NCBI RefSeq assembly: GCF_964204645.1
Contig: NC_134029.1
Location: forward strand, 1,621,001-1,685,000
Source: Tubulanus polymorphus
Taxonomy: Eukaryota > Nemertea > Palaeonemertea > Tubulaniformes > Tubulanidae
Direction: 5' to 3'
DNA: 64,000 bases
Positions 1 through 13,200 of the stretch are shown here, piece by piece (the stretch's first letter is position 1; each line of letters starts with the position of its first letter). The notes under the pieces are model-generated. The model was not told where the DNA came from, did not search any database, and saw only the letters and a list, made by a program, of their open reading frames with translations. Made by a program: the position numbers and the translations under genes.

Positions 1-512
1 CAGTTTTCTAGGACACTGTAAAATACCGGTGCTAATTACCACGACTTGTCAGACATAATTTACAAAATATTTGTTAAATATTTCCAGAACTGTAGCAAGT
101 TATTTTTCATACCGGAATAAATAGATTTGATCAATTATCAAGAGAGTAATAAATTTCCTAGTTTTACTGACTAATGGGAGACATGTGCATCACTTCATGC
201 ACTAATAATCATATTATTTCATATTCTTACGTAATCTAAATTTGCTGCCGTTTGAAAGATGAATTATTAACACATAAACATCAGATGGTTTGGTTGATAT
301 TCCCAGGATTTTCATTCATTTTCCATATGAAATCAAAAATTCATAAATGACGAGCTCATTCCCGGGCATAATCAGGGTGACCACCGAATGGTAAAATAAA
401 ATAGATGAATTTCGTGAAAAGTCTAGCAGCTTTTATCAATATCAAATCCTGGGATCAGGTGCACGACATTTTAATAAATCTGTCTCTTTTCTGGACAAAT
501 CAATATCAATTC

Positions 513-592
513 GATCCAATTCCACAGTTGTGAGTTCAGAGTTAATGAAAATAATGAACTTATCTTAACTCAAAACTGTGGAACCGGGTCCC
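513..592. mobile_element. MITE-like family A, copy 1
   Basis: An 80-bp near-palindrome whose ends read ATTCCACAGTTGTGAGTT and the inverse AACTCAAAACTGTGGAAC. The ends recur in other copies at 4743, 34324 and 39221. Confidence 0.65.
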
Positions 593-1034
593 GAAATTCA
601 TCATAATATTTACTGAAGAATTATTATTTCAGTAAGACCCTCATTGCTAGTGCCGGTTTATGCATTCTTCACAATAAAATGAATCCATAATCTATTTGGA
701 AATGTTGTCAATTCATTCGATTTGTTCAGTATTTCGATTAAGTGATGAATATAAATATCATTATTGATATTTGGGTGGAGTCAAATAGACACACAGACAG
801 ACACACACAGATTACTCATTGTACTCGGTGTGAGTGAGAGACTGGTAATCTAAGACAGTCGTAATCTGCGCTCATTGTTTTCGATTTAGAATATCAACGA
901 GGCAGTGTTTGAATCTATAAACTCCACTCTAGTTTTCACGCGAGTTTTAACTCGCTGCTACTCACAATGATTAGCGGTAAATCAGTGAGATGATGTCTCC
1001 ACGCCATCGTTATAATACTCTATATCGGTTAACT

Positions 1035-1048
1035 GTTACCATGGTAAC
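1035..1048. promoter_or_regulatory. Perfect palindromic RFX X-box
   Basis: GTTACCATGGTAAC matches the RFX consensus GTHNYYATRRNAAC at every position. It is followed 111 bp later by an ATG with a short open exon-like stretch and a donor (1159-1197). The surroundings are CpG-rich. Confidence 0.6.
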
Positions 1049-1158
1049 AGATTCTACATCCATCGTCGTCGTCGTCGGTTTAAGCAGACGGGTTGACGTC
1101 GTCTGTCTCTCCTCGCGCCGCAGACGGACACAGGAAATAGATTTTTAAAATTGTAATC

Positions 1159-1196
1159 ATGAACTTCGGGCCAGAGACTGTGAAAAACACGTTCAG
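1159..1196 (+). other. Exon-like orphan start downstream of an X-box
   Basis: ATG begins MNFGPETVKNTF and meets a donor (CAG|gtaatt). No following exon could be linked on the plus strand, so this may be a first exon of a gene interleaved with the goliath-type gene, or chance. I do not recognise the peptide. Confidence 0.2.
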
Positions 1197-1674
1197 GTAA
1201 TTTCCGTTCGATTAATTAGATCGGAGAATTAGCGGTACCTACCTAAAAAATTGATCAGAAGGGTCCCAGCCGGCGAGGTGTAGGATACAGACAATAACAA
1301 CTATACGTGTATATATATAACAATTTGTATTGATGCGTGACATAATTTAGTTTTGTGTTAAAAAAATTTGTTTTTAAGAATGAAACATGAATGATTTGAA
1401 CACTGTCCAGACAGTGATTGGACAGTTCGGGAAGAGGAGGACATTATCAGGAAATATTCTTACGCAGTTTAATCAGGTTCTACATGAACTCGTCGTATGA
1501 AGAGGCACCTCAAACATAAATATATTAGAAATATTAATTACCAATTAACAATTAGAGATACACTGTAAACATGTAATATTGAATGGGGCAACGTTGAATG
1601 AATGATGTAGTGTATTTCTATTACATTGTAGCCATAACTAACAATAAAGGCTGAACCTAAAACAGGTATCAATC

Positions 1675-1822
1675 TGGGCCGGGTCTCATAGACTGGGTAT
1701 CAAAGCTACCCCTAGAGGTAAATTAAACATCATAATAACAATGAAAACCATGGTAATAACTGATAAAATTTCAAAATGCTTCAAGGATATTTTGCTCCAA
1801 CGTCTATGCAACTGAGCCCTGG
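1675..1822. mobile_element. MITE-like family B, copy 1
   Basis: Ends GGGCCGGGTCTCATAGACT and inverse TCTATGCAACTGAGCCCTGG. The interior (TATCAAAGCTACCCCTAG; ACCATGGTAATAACTGA) matches the element at 14369. Confidence 0.7.
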
Positions 1823-2750
1823 TGTCTACACCTCCTCACACTTTCAATACTTTATCACCATTCTTGCAATTTCATTGATTAAACATAAATTGAATTAAGA
1901 AGAAATTAAGTCAATTTAATAGTAAAATCTTTTATAAAAATGGGCCCAGGACTGAGGATTGATACCTGCCATTGATTACACACATTATCAAAAACTTTGC
2001 TCAAAGTTTTTCTTTTTAAAATAAACCATCAGTTGAACACATGAGAGTAAAAGATTAATCATGATTTGAATTTTCGATGAAAACAATCTTTAACAACGAA
2101 TAATTGAAATACGCCGCATTGAACAAAATCAATTCCGTCGACATTAAACTATTATAAATAATTTCTTCGTTATAGCACATTTTGAGCAGGTCAACGTTTA
2201 TCTCGTTCATATACCTTGCATGTTAAAATTATTTTTCACATAATAAAATAATAATATCAATCATACTGTTAATAATAATAATTAATAATAGTAATAATAA
2301 TACATTTAGCTGTACAGAACATGAAATGACATATTTACAATGATGATAAAACTGACTAATGTTGTACTGACACATTTTTACAGAATTCATGGCAGAGTTT
2401 TTTCTTTAAAGATTTTTTTTTAATAAAAAAGAAAGAAGTTGACACAGCTCTACACGGAAAGAGGAGAGAGAGAGAGAGATACAAGTTCATAAATGGATAA
2501 ATAAGTATAGGGAGCAAAACAACTGATACTACTGAAGAAACTACCGATATTAATGTATCCAGTCGTGAACTGGTTAAACTAAAAGTTAGGGTTCTATTTA
2601 TGATTTATCCATGGACTGGATACTCCACAGTCTAACAGATATGGCAGGTCATTTTGGACTAGTCTCATAATTTACATCAGTAAATCAAAAACAGATTCAG
2701 ATTGAAATGAAATACTAATAATCAACTTAAGACTTCTATTCCAGTTTGTT

Positions 2751-3082
2751 CAGGACTCTGTTCCACATTTGCAAGTTTAGTTAGTACGCAACGCATCGAG
2801 TTAAATTTCAATTACATTCAAACTTACGATAATTACATCACAAAAGTCCTCAGTATTTTGAGTACTAATTTGTGTATACAATGCAATTGTCTAAGTGTAA
2901 GTCATCATTGGGATATGTCTTCATATCACTCTGGACTCCCAATTCGCATTTCTAATTCAATTATTTGACTTGTAACTCGTTATTTTGATAAGTCATCAAC
3001 ATAATGATTGTCACAAATAAACGATTTAGGTTCGAGTTTAACTGTATTTAACTCATAGTCAAATCTGTGGAACGGAGTCCTG
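2751..3082. mobile_element. Larger element with family-A-like ends
   Basis: CAGGACTCTGTTCCACATTT at 2751 faces its inverse, AAATCTGTGGAACGGAGTCC, ending at 3082, giving a 332-bp element with about 20-bp terminal inverted repeats. The interior is AT-rich and non-coding. It may be the longer parent of family A. Confidence 0.5.
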
Positions 3083-4255
3083 TTTTTTTTTCATCTCAAA
3101 TCTGAGCAGCAAAAGTCAGTAGTAACGATTTAACGGTTTCATACTAATAAATGCAATGAAAGTGAATAAGCTAATTATTAGTAAAATGATTTCATTGAAG
3201 GGGATGCAGCGAACGAAGTACAGCGTTTTTTATCGTTCTTCATCGCGATGATTGATATCTTTTAAACAGGAATCGATGAATGATGATTCTACCGTAACGA
3301 GAAGAAATGGCGAGGAATACGGTTAATAATTTGCCGAATGATTTCATTAATCGATAATGTTACGTTGTTTAAGTTTGAAGTGATGATTATCTGCACCCGA
3401 AGCCGCAATGAATTGCGATAGATGCTTTACAAGCTTTAATCATATTCCAAGTAAAATAAGAATTAGGAATTCGCTGGAGCAGTCCGCACCGAGATATATT
3501 TCGATCCCGCAGCTGCTGCTCTGTTTATCCGCCATCGTTCGCGTATTCCAATCATCTATTTTGTTTGACTGGTCACCGATGATCACTCTCTGAAAATCCG
3601 GATGTAGGTCAGCCCTGTGACTGTCAGCGACTCGGTGCAATGCGATATTCTCCGCGACCACCGGCGATGATCCGCTGACATGTAATACATTGATAAAACA
3701 CTATATCCGCATTGTGACGATAGTCTATAGAGAATCTCACAATAATAACAAAAAAATAATATCATATCATGTCCGAAAATGTATCTCGAGGTAGTAGTTT
3801 ATTCGCTGACGAGACTATTAGTCGAAACGTCGAATAAAATACTACCTCATGAAACATTTTTGGATTTTATATCATTTTTTCATTATCATTGCGGAAATTC
3901 CCTACACATGAGTTGTACTTTCTGCAACGCGACACAACTGTCTCTCAATCACAACCGACCTTAACTCTTCTCATGATTGACTAGTCTGGCGATCACGTTC
4001 ATTTGTGACCAGATACAACTGATCGCGTCACTGACAGTCGCTAGTTCACCTACACTCGGCTTAAGTGCGCTAAAACGTAAATCTTACTTTTCGAATCCGT
4101 TAACACATAATAATAACACCGAAATAACACTGTAAGGTTGCTTTAAACGCTGAGGTCTGATTCTCTGCGACTCTAGATGCAGCGGGTGAATTATTCATCC
4201 TCACTCGCGTGGCAGTAAGTTAAACCCGCCGGCTTTTTTCCGCGCGAATTATTTT

Positions 4256-7200
4256 TCACACTTTCGACAAGGTTTGTTGCTGTTGTCCGTGAATGCCAGC
4301 GACATTGTTACCGGTATCCGACGACGACATCAACGACTGCATCTCGTTACAGTAGTCGGATTCGCTCGAACGCGCGCTTTCTAAAACGGTCTCTTCATCG
4401 TCGTCCGGTTGATCGGATAATAAACAAACGGCTCCTCGCGTCGTCGTATCGTGACACTCGATATCGGGAGGTTCTAAATGTAATACTTGAATGTGTGTAT
4501 CGGAATCATCATTGTCTATGATGTCATTGTCTCGGAGCATCGCTCTCGTCGGAGTCGCCGATGAATGATCAGTTGTAAGAGTCGTTTGAGTATTTGCGAC
4601 TACTGTTTCTACATCGTTCGTATCGGCGACGACGTCCACAACTCGATTGTTACTGCCGCGATTATTCACACTTTCACAACTTCCGTTAACCTGCGTACAG
4701 AATAATTCAATACTGTCAATGAACGCGTCGGATCAAATATACGACCCAGTTCCACAGTTGTGAGTTTAGAGTTAACTCATTGAAAATGAACTAATGAAGT
4801 TACACAACTGTGGAACTGGATCCAGGATGTTTAATCAATATAGACTTCATCGCGATGAATTTTTTACTATGAGAACAATTGACTTTCACCAGCGCAACTG
4901 GTTTTGACAGACTTATCTAAAAGTGGAGAGTTCGCAATCGTTCTAAAAAGCGCTTGCCTCAAGATTTCATGAAAACCAATCAAATCTCACCGAGACGTCT
5001 GACACTAACTCCAGGGCAGTCGGGGCAGGGATGGGTCGTTGCCCGGGGCACGCCATCATCGTTGGCTATTCGTTACTTAAAATCATTTGGTACATCGGTT
5101 ATTACATTTTCCGATCCTGGCTACACCTCTCATCAGCTGGTGTTACTTAGGTTAGGGATGCTGAAGGACATCTCAACTGGTTCTAAATGATATTCGATTC
5201 TGAGGGCATTATTTACTTACATGGAAGCCATAAGCTTTTAAAATATCCATTTTACACATAGGACAACTTCTCTGTTCTAACAGCCATGGATCGACGCAAG
5301 ATTTGTGAAATACATGTCTAAAAATATGAACAAATATTTCATCAAAACCAAACACAAACGCACAAACATGTCTGACAGGCCAATAAACAGACACCGACTG
5401 ACCAGAACTTGGTCAGCGAGCCACAAACTGGTCACAAACTGGTCCATTAAAGGCTATTCAAAACAAGGTCATCATCCTGTCGACTGATGCCTAGTTGATT
5501 CATTTGAATTAATGCAATATGAAACAGAGTTAGTGGAAATAACATTATCATTACAAACCTCTTCATGTATTTTTGGTTAAAGTCTAATTAATAAATCTAG
5601 ATCATACCAGTAGAGGGCAGCAGGAGTGCGTTCATACTTACTTGCACGGCAATATGCGTACTACATCATGTGTTTTATAGCCCTCAATACAAACTGCGCA
5701 TGGATCAAAGTCTGGGGTTGTCTCCTAAAAATATAATTTAATACAAGCGTTCAATGATGATTCATTTCTACAACATTTGAATATCACATAAAACAGTGAG
5801 AAAACTACACCACACGCTATAGAGATTTATATAAATATTACTGAATATGATTTATGTAATAAAGAGTGAGAGAAGTGAGAGGGAAAGAGAGAGAGGACTG
5901 TTTTTTTTAACATAGATCAATTGATTGATCAGAAATCAATAATTTGCTAAGGCGTAAAGCTGATATAATATGTCTGTAGGAATGGATCGCGTGTTTGAAA
6001 TTCCAATGAGAGAGGAGAGTATGATGGGAGAGCCAGTCACGAGATGACGACTTCTGGATTCATGCCAAAATTCTTAAAACATTTCATTCTAGATACAATA
6101 GGCTCCATTCATTATGACATAGATAGTCTTCTTAATTGAAAATAAGCCGAAATTTGATAACCTTTATTCGAGTTTTTAGAGCACGCGCACACGACGCACT
6201 AGAGTTCAACTTGATTCGTTCAAGCTGGTTACAAAACTCTCTATAGGTAAAACACATATTCTTCTCTGTATTACTATTGAATAGTGTTACTGCTGAATTC
6301 AGGTAAAAAAGATCAGCGAACACACCTGCAGCACTGAACATTCCCGGCCTTAACTCAATAGGCTTATTACTCACAAACGCATGTTTTGACTCATCTTATT
6401 ATTGGACGCGTTTTTTTTTTTTTAAATGAATCCATTTCAAAAAGCAGAATTTTTGTCGATTGCGTAAGCAGTTCGCGAAAATATCGGAAATCATTATCAG
6501 ATATGAGAAGAATGTGTGAGGATATATCCAACATGTACGCATATCGCAGAAAGATTATATCAATATTCTCTCTATTGAAATCGATGGAGGCTCAGAAAAT
6601 ATCATGATATTTACGCGTAGATTGATGTTATATGCTAATCATCATGTATGTAGTATAGATAGCTATATGATTGCGGCACATACGCAGCAGCTAGTCTAGA
6701 CTTTTAAAAAGTGTATTTATCGGGGTTTGGAGTAAGAGGGGTACGTATAATGGTATAATGGTATACTAGTGACATCATGCTCGGTAAGAACAGCAGCGGC
6801 ATGAATACCTTATCTCCATTTTTAACGGCGCGCAGAGGTATTTTAGTTATGGCTTTCTTCGCAGCACTTGCCAGTCGTCTCTACAAGAAGAAAATATGAA
6901 CTAACTGTAATTATGTACACACATATATATATACTGCACACTGTATGTAGAAATATTGAACAACACAATTTACTCGACTTTTTCCTGGGAAAACAAGAGA
7001 TACAGCAAGACGAAACCCATAGCAATAATCAGTTACAATTTTCTGGCTCGTTTTGTGACTTTTGTTCACAGTTTCAAGTTTCTGAACACCGCTTACAACC
7101 CAAAACAGTATATCTGTTCGGTGTTTATATCTAACAAGCTCCGAGGCTCGAATCAATTGATGATTAACTGAATTCACGTAGAAGTTAGGTAACTGACTGG

Positions 7201-10200
7201 TTTGAGAAGGGAAGAACCCAAAACACATTTTTGACCGCAAAATAGTTATATATGTATAAATACGTGATGTCTGACAAAAATGGGGATCCGAATCGGTCAA
7301 TCGACTGAGAAAATAAAGAAATTCCAGCTTCAATCATTGAAGCTCTTCACTGCACCATGAGTTCATAGATAAACCCCTTGTCTGACATTGACTGGGGCTT
7401 AAATACAGCTAGTGGGGCTTTAAAATGGTGCCCAGATCTGTTTGTGAAGTAGAGGGTATAGTATACAACTACCTAACTAGGATCGAGGCTCGAAGCGACA
7501 CAGTTTACTCTCAACAATCATCTCAATAATATATTCATCGAACAGACGGCACACCAGTTACCATGGTAACAAAAATAGCACATTTTCTCGCAACCTGTTG
7601 TAGTAGTACGAGTAGTAGACACTGATAGATAGCTGCTGCTGCTGCTGCGGTCAACTGGCTCTCTGTCTGTCTGTATGCAGCAGCTACAACTGAAGCAGCG
7701 TTTTAATCATCGTAGTTTGCTATTTAGAGGACACGTTAGAAATCCTCGAGTTTGGGGGGGGGGAGGGTGTTTCATCATGAAGTACGTACAACCCGCAATA
7801 CTTAGAGCAGCCCTTAACGACTTCAAGGGCAATATCAAAAATATCGTTAATGTATTTAGAACAATAGTGCAATTATTTCAGGAAAATTATTTTCTTTTCT
7901 TAAGGACACTGAACCAGAACACCATTTTAAATTATCTATTCAGTTTTTGGAATATTTAAAAAAAGACCTCGAAACTGTTGCTCCTGGATCGACACATGTC
8001 ATAGACGCAACGCCGAGTATTTTCAGGTAAATTTTGCAAGCACGTTTCCTAAACAAACTACGTATTGGAAGTTTAACTTACCGAAAGTCGTTCTTTCGCG
8101 TGGGCGTACCGGAATCTTTGAATATAGTAAAACACGAGCCAGGCAAGAGATATAATCATCAGAACGATGAACGAAATTGACACGAATAAAACCGACGTCT
8201 TATTGATACTAGTCGGAGGTAAAGGGTGCGATTTACCACGCGTTATATAAACTGTCACTTTAGTATTATTAGCCATCACACTCGTCATGAATAAACCAGA
8301 TTCTCTCGAGATGAAAACAGAGACGACATCATCCACTGAAAATATATCAATAACGAATCTAAATACATTTCATAATTCTCTAATATTTCATTCAACCAAA
8401 AATTCCATCGATGAATTATAAGATATCCTCGGTGAGGGTTGTTTCTTATCGAGAGGTTCCTCGCGTCACTCTTCACCAGCAACAACAACAATGAAGAGAC
8501 TCAAATCCCCGACTTGTCCATTATTTTCCTGACAAGAGTCAGAATTCTGCGATCTGAAATTCCCTGAGAACCCTGGCAATACTAGACACAATTCAGATAA
8601 TTCATATTTGAGTGAGGTGGGCGAATTTCGTCGTCACAATTTTGATGATACAGGCACCATGGAGTGAGAGCTCGAATATAACTTAAATATGACAATTTAA
8701 CCAAAACTTTGGAGATATCTCAAATCAATGAAATCGAATCAAAACGGAATATCGCTTGTAAAATTGTTCAATCGTTTCCCTGGGAATAAAAAAAAAAAAT
8801 AGAAAAACAATGGAATGGATGGAACGAAGAGAGAGGGGGATGGACCGTACAACAACTGACAAACACACACTATTGAATCTTAGAATATCTGACACTGTAC
8901 AAAGAAACAGCAAACACTAACAACTTTCCTGACTGACTGAATTATCAATTCAACATTAACCTTACTAAAAACTCTACCTACAAATCTGTTAAAAGAACAA
9001 CTTCGAATTCAAAAAACATAATTGAACGTAATTATATCTACCTAAATAGCAGCAGTCGCAAGTCCACGGTATCGACGAAATAAAACCCGAAATGTGGAAA
9101 AACTGACGACAAAAAGAAATACAGGCACACAAATAAACAACAGCTTACATAGGACACACTCCGCGTGAATATATCATATCATCAGCGGTTTAGATAACCA
9201 GTCAGGTTATATCAGTTATAAATAAAAATAACTGAATCAAATTCCAGATAACGAAGATAAGTGTGTCCTGCAGTGGGCTTACATAAATCTATACATACCC
9301 TCGGATCCTAGCGAGAACTCTGGCGAAATTATAGGGCCTACATAAACAATAAATATAGTTATCATTGAATAATTACCGACGGAAGGTCGAACTTCATCCA
9401 TAAACAACAAACATTATTTTTTTCGTTTCAAAGTTTTATCAACTATTTACGAAATGAATATCGGTATTACCGGCGGTATTCATTTCTCTTGTTTTTTTTA
9501 AATATAACGAATGAATAACAACGTGTTTACGGTCATGTAGAGATTCGTGTTAAAAAACAAACAACGTCGAAAGTAGTTCACAGTAGAGAGAGTGAAAATA
9601 TTACATCACGGCTATAACTAAAAGCAACGAGGCTAGTAGAGTAGAGTGTGTAGCTGCTTAGGGAGGTAAGTTATGAACACTTGACGCGTGTAACAGTCTC
9701 AATTATCCCTATATAATCAAAACCCCCTTGTAGTAAAGTTACTATTCAAAGCACACTGTTTATGAATGTTGATATAGCTGGATACACACGAGGGGGGACC
9801 AGGGTCCCAAATAGTACACGCGGCTCCAAATAAACAACATATAATCAATTCACTACAAAACATGCATCAATAAACACTGACCGATGAAAAGCGCCAAGAA
9901 GGGTATATAAATATAATGTCTAATTGTTCGTGGAGGTAATTTATAATTCTCTTTGAATTAAGCGAGAACTTGGGGGTAGGTTAAACTATATATAATACAG
10001 CTGTCCTTAAATACTACTGGATAGAAACAAAATCACGAATCTATAATAATGATGTTACGAATACACACGAAAGAGACATACCATAAATAGATTGGGACCC
10101 CAGTTTAGGATGTATATGCATTCGACCACGTACTGATATTATAGCTGCAACAAAATAGACAGGAAAAAATTGTTTGCCCACTAATTTTCATGTACTTTCT

Positions 10201-13200
10201 ACGACTTAAGAGAAAAAAAAACCGTGGAATCATTCCCGCGAAAATCTGCTGAATTTTAAAACGATTAATCTTGATATTGTTTTGTTTGAAGCATGCTGCT
10301 CTATTGCTTTACGCGTGAATTTTCACTTGAAGCCCGAAATATTTAACAACGAACATCGAAACATAGCGGTTTCCGGCGTAGCAGTTCTAGTATCAACTAT
10401 ATACGATCTCCTCAAGTTATCATTGTCTAAACCTCCATGATGCCTGTTCAGTTGGGGAGGGACAGTTATTTTTCACCTACAGATTTGATGCATATATTCA
10501 TGTTACAATTAACTCAAATAAAGCTAATTAGCACCTTAAATACAAGTTGTGAGAGATGTTGAAGACAGGTGGGCGCTGGCTAGAGATGAGGCGATAATGA
10601 ATGACTCAATAATTTCAGGAGTTCTGAACGGGTAATCAAATATTGCCCACGCGGAAACCTGTGACATACAGGGCCCAGTTTTAACTAAATTCCAGGTCGC
10701 TGGTCCGGGCCCTGGCTACCGGTGTATACTGCGGTCCCTGGTCCGGGCCCTGGCTACCGGTGTATACTGCGGTCGCTGGTCCGGGCCCTGGCTACCGGTG
10801 AATACTGCGGTCGCTGGTCCGGGCCCTGGCTACCGGTGTATACTGCGGTCGCTGGTCCGGGCCCTGGCTACCGGTGTATACTGCGGTCGCTGGTTCGGGC
10901 CCTGGCTACCATTGTATAGTGCAGTCGCTGGTCCGGGCCCTGGCTACCGGTGTATACTGCGGTCGCTGGTCCGGGCCCTGGCTACTGGTGTATACTGCGG
11001 TCGGTGGTCCGGGCCCTGGCTACCATTGTATACTGCGGTCGCTGGTCCGGGCCCTGGCTACTGGTGTATACTGCGGTCGGTGGTCCGGGCCCTGGCTACC
11101 ATTGTATACTGCGGTCGCTGGTCCGGGCCCTGGCTACCGGTGTATACTGCGGTCGCTGGTCCGGGTCCGGGCCCTGGCTACCGGTGTATACTGCGGTCGC
11201 TGGTCCGGGCCCTGGCTACCGGTGTATACTGCGGTCGCTGGTCCGGGCCCTGGCTACCGGTGTATACTGCGGTCGCTGGTCCGGGCCCTGGCTACCGGTG
11301 TATACTGCGGTCGCTGGTCCGGGCCCTGGCTACCGGTGTATACTGCGGTCGCTGGTCCGGGCCCTGGCTACCGGTGTATACTGCGGTCGCTGGTCCGGGC
11401 CCTGGCTACCATTGTATAGTGCAGTCGCTGGTCCGGGCCCTGGCTACCGGTGTATACTGCGGTCGCTGGTCCGGGCCCTGGCTACCGGTGTATACTGCGG
11501 TCGGTGGTCCGGGCACTGGCTACCGTTGTATACTGCGGTCGCTGGTCCGGGCCCTGGCTACCGGTGTATACTGCGGTCGCTGGTCCGGGCCCTGGCTACC
11601 GGTGTATACTGCGGTCGCTGGTCCGGGTCCGGGCCCTGGCTACCGGTGTATACTGCGGTCGCTGGTCCGGGCCCTGGCTACCATTGTATAGTGCAGTCGC
11701 TGGTCCGGGCCCTGGCTACCGGTGTATACTGCGGTCGCTGGTCCGGGCCCTGGCTACCGGTGTATACTGCGGTCGGTGGTCCGGGCCCTGGCTACCGTTG
11801 TATACTGCGGTCGCTGGTCCGGGCCCTGGCTACCGGTGTATACTGCGGTCGCTGGTCCGGGTCCGGGCCCTGGCTACCGGTGTATACTGCGGTCGCTGGT
11901 CCGGGCCCTGGCTACCGGTGTATACTGCGGTCGCTGGTCCGGGTCCTGGCTACCGGTGTATACTGCGGTCGCTGGTCCGGGCCCTGGCTACCGTTGTATA
12001 CTGCGGTCGCTGGTCCGGGCCCTGGCTACCGGTGTATACTGCGGTCGCTGGTCCGGGCCCTGGCTACCGGTGTATACTGTGCGTCTACTATTGAATAAAC
12101 TCACCTCTATGAGATGTGGAATGAATACGATGATTTTGATAATTGAAAGAATCAGCAAAATAATCATCGACTCCAGGGGGAAACATTTGATGCAGTAATT
12201 CTGATAGAAAACCGAATGAAATAGAAATAGCAAAAATACTAAATATCAGAAACTTAAGAGTGGGAGAGGACGTAAAAGAGGGATAAGATGTAAAATAGTA
12301 GGGGGTTCTTCCTCTAGGAGAACCAACATGTTTGCAGTATACAGTAAGGGAACCAACCAAATACATAGAGTAGGGTACAAACTGAATGTCGTACTGATTC
12401 ATGCATGATTAAGTCGCAAGGGGGCGATACTTTACAAAACAATAAAATGAAAAGACAAATTGCGTTAAACCTTTAAGGAAGAGGATATTATGCCGATTGG
12501 GCATTATTCTAGTATTCAAGTAAATGCTCTGACCTTTAATTACGGGCCTGTTTGAAATGTCTGTATTACTCTGGGAGTCAGACCTGGGTTCAGAATCATA
12601 AACAAATCTTATCAAATCTTCTGCTTAACCGTTTTGAGCTGAAATATTTGCGGGGTGAACCCTGATTGTCGTCTAGTGGTAGAACAGTACACTAGCGCAC
12701 AGTACTGCATGCTGGGTTCAAATCCCATTTTATCACTAATCTGATTTGACGCTTTCTCGAATTATCTAATCCTGTGATGCCTGTAACCAATCAGGGCAAA
12801 ATAGTGTTTACAAGAACAAAATATTACACATCATATAGACCTTTGTCAAGCGCAAATTATTGTTCCCTAACCCCAATTCATTTTACAGTATACGCCTAAT
12901 ATCAGCATTATCCTAACCTGTACAAATGCGCATATGCACTTTCCCTATTTATATCCATAGGGAGAGGGGGGGGGGGGGGGGTAACAATACCGCATCGGCT
13001 CAAAATCCACTTCCAAACCTAAAACTAAAGTAAAAAGCAGTAAATGATAAATGAATAGTTGAATCTTACCGTCGTGTTCCATGATGGTCGGATTATGTAA
13101 ACTATGATCCGTTACGTTATCGTAAATAATCACAGCCGAAGCGTTCGCTATTTTCGCCGCGTTGTTTATTTTCACGTGAAATCGACAATCGCCGCGTTCG

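Larger units (their letters stand above)
1..4255. other. Non-coding left flank / long 3' region of the goliath gene
   Basis: No supported protein gene. It contains three MITE-like elements, a microsatellite-like AATAATAAT patch near 2270-2300, one X-box and an orphan exon-like start. A GC-richer stretch (3440-3661) is open on the minus strand for 73 codons but has no recognisable homology or convincing splice sites. Confidence 0.5.

Noticed and set aside
3440..3661. A 73-codon minus-strand open frame near the left edge
   Set aside because: It has a plausible composition but no recognisable family, no good acceptor and no link to the goliath exons. Not enough for a gene.
4954..5190. A 78-codon plus-strand open frame in the last goliath intron
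   Set aside because: It lies antisense between two verified RING exons and shows no family resemblance.
6132..6374. An 80-codon minus-strand frame considered as the goliath linker exon
   Set aside because: It does not match the conserved AAKKAI linker; exon 6809-6880 does, and its splice phases fit.
6911..7333. A 140-codon minus-strand open frame inside goliath intron 2
   Set aside because: It lacks domains and its composition is that of AT-rich intron; the true exon 3 (6809-6880) overlaps its region in another frame.
10722..12198. Five long overlapping plus-strand open frames of up to 382 codons
   Set aside because: They all translate the 38-bp minisatellite in different frames; there is no unique sequence or recognisable start or splice context. 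Treated as a repeat.
12663..12735. Functional tRNA gene
   Set aside because: The acceptor and anticodon arms do not pair, so it is listed only as a SINE-like relic.
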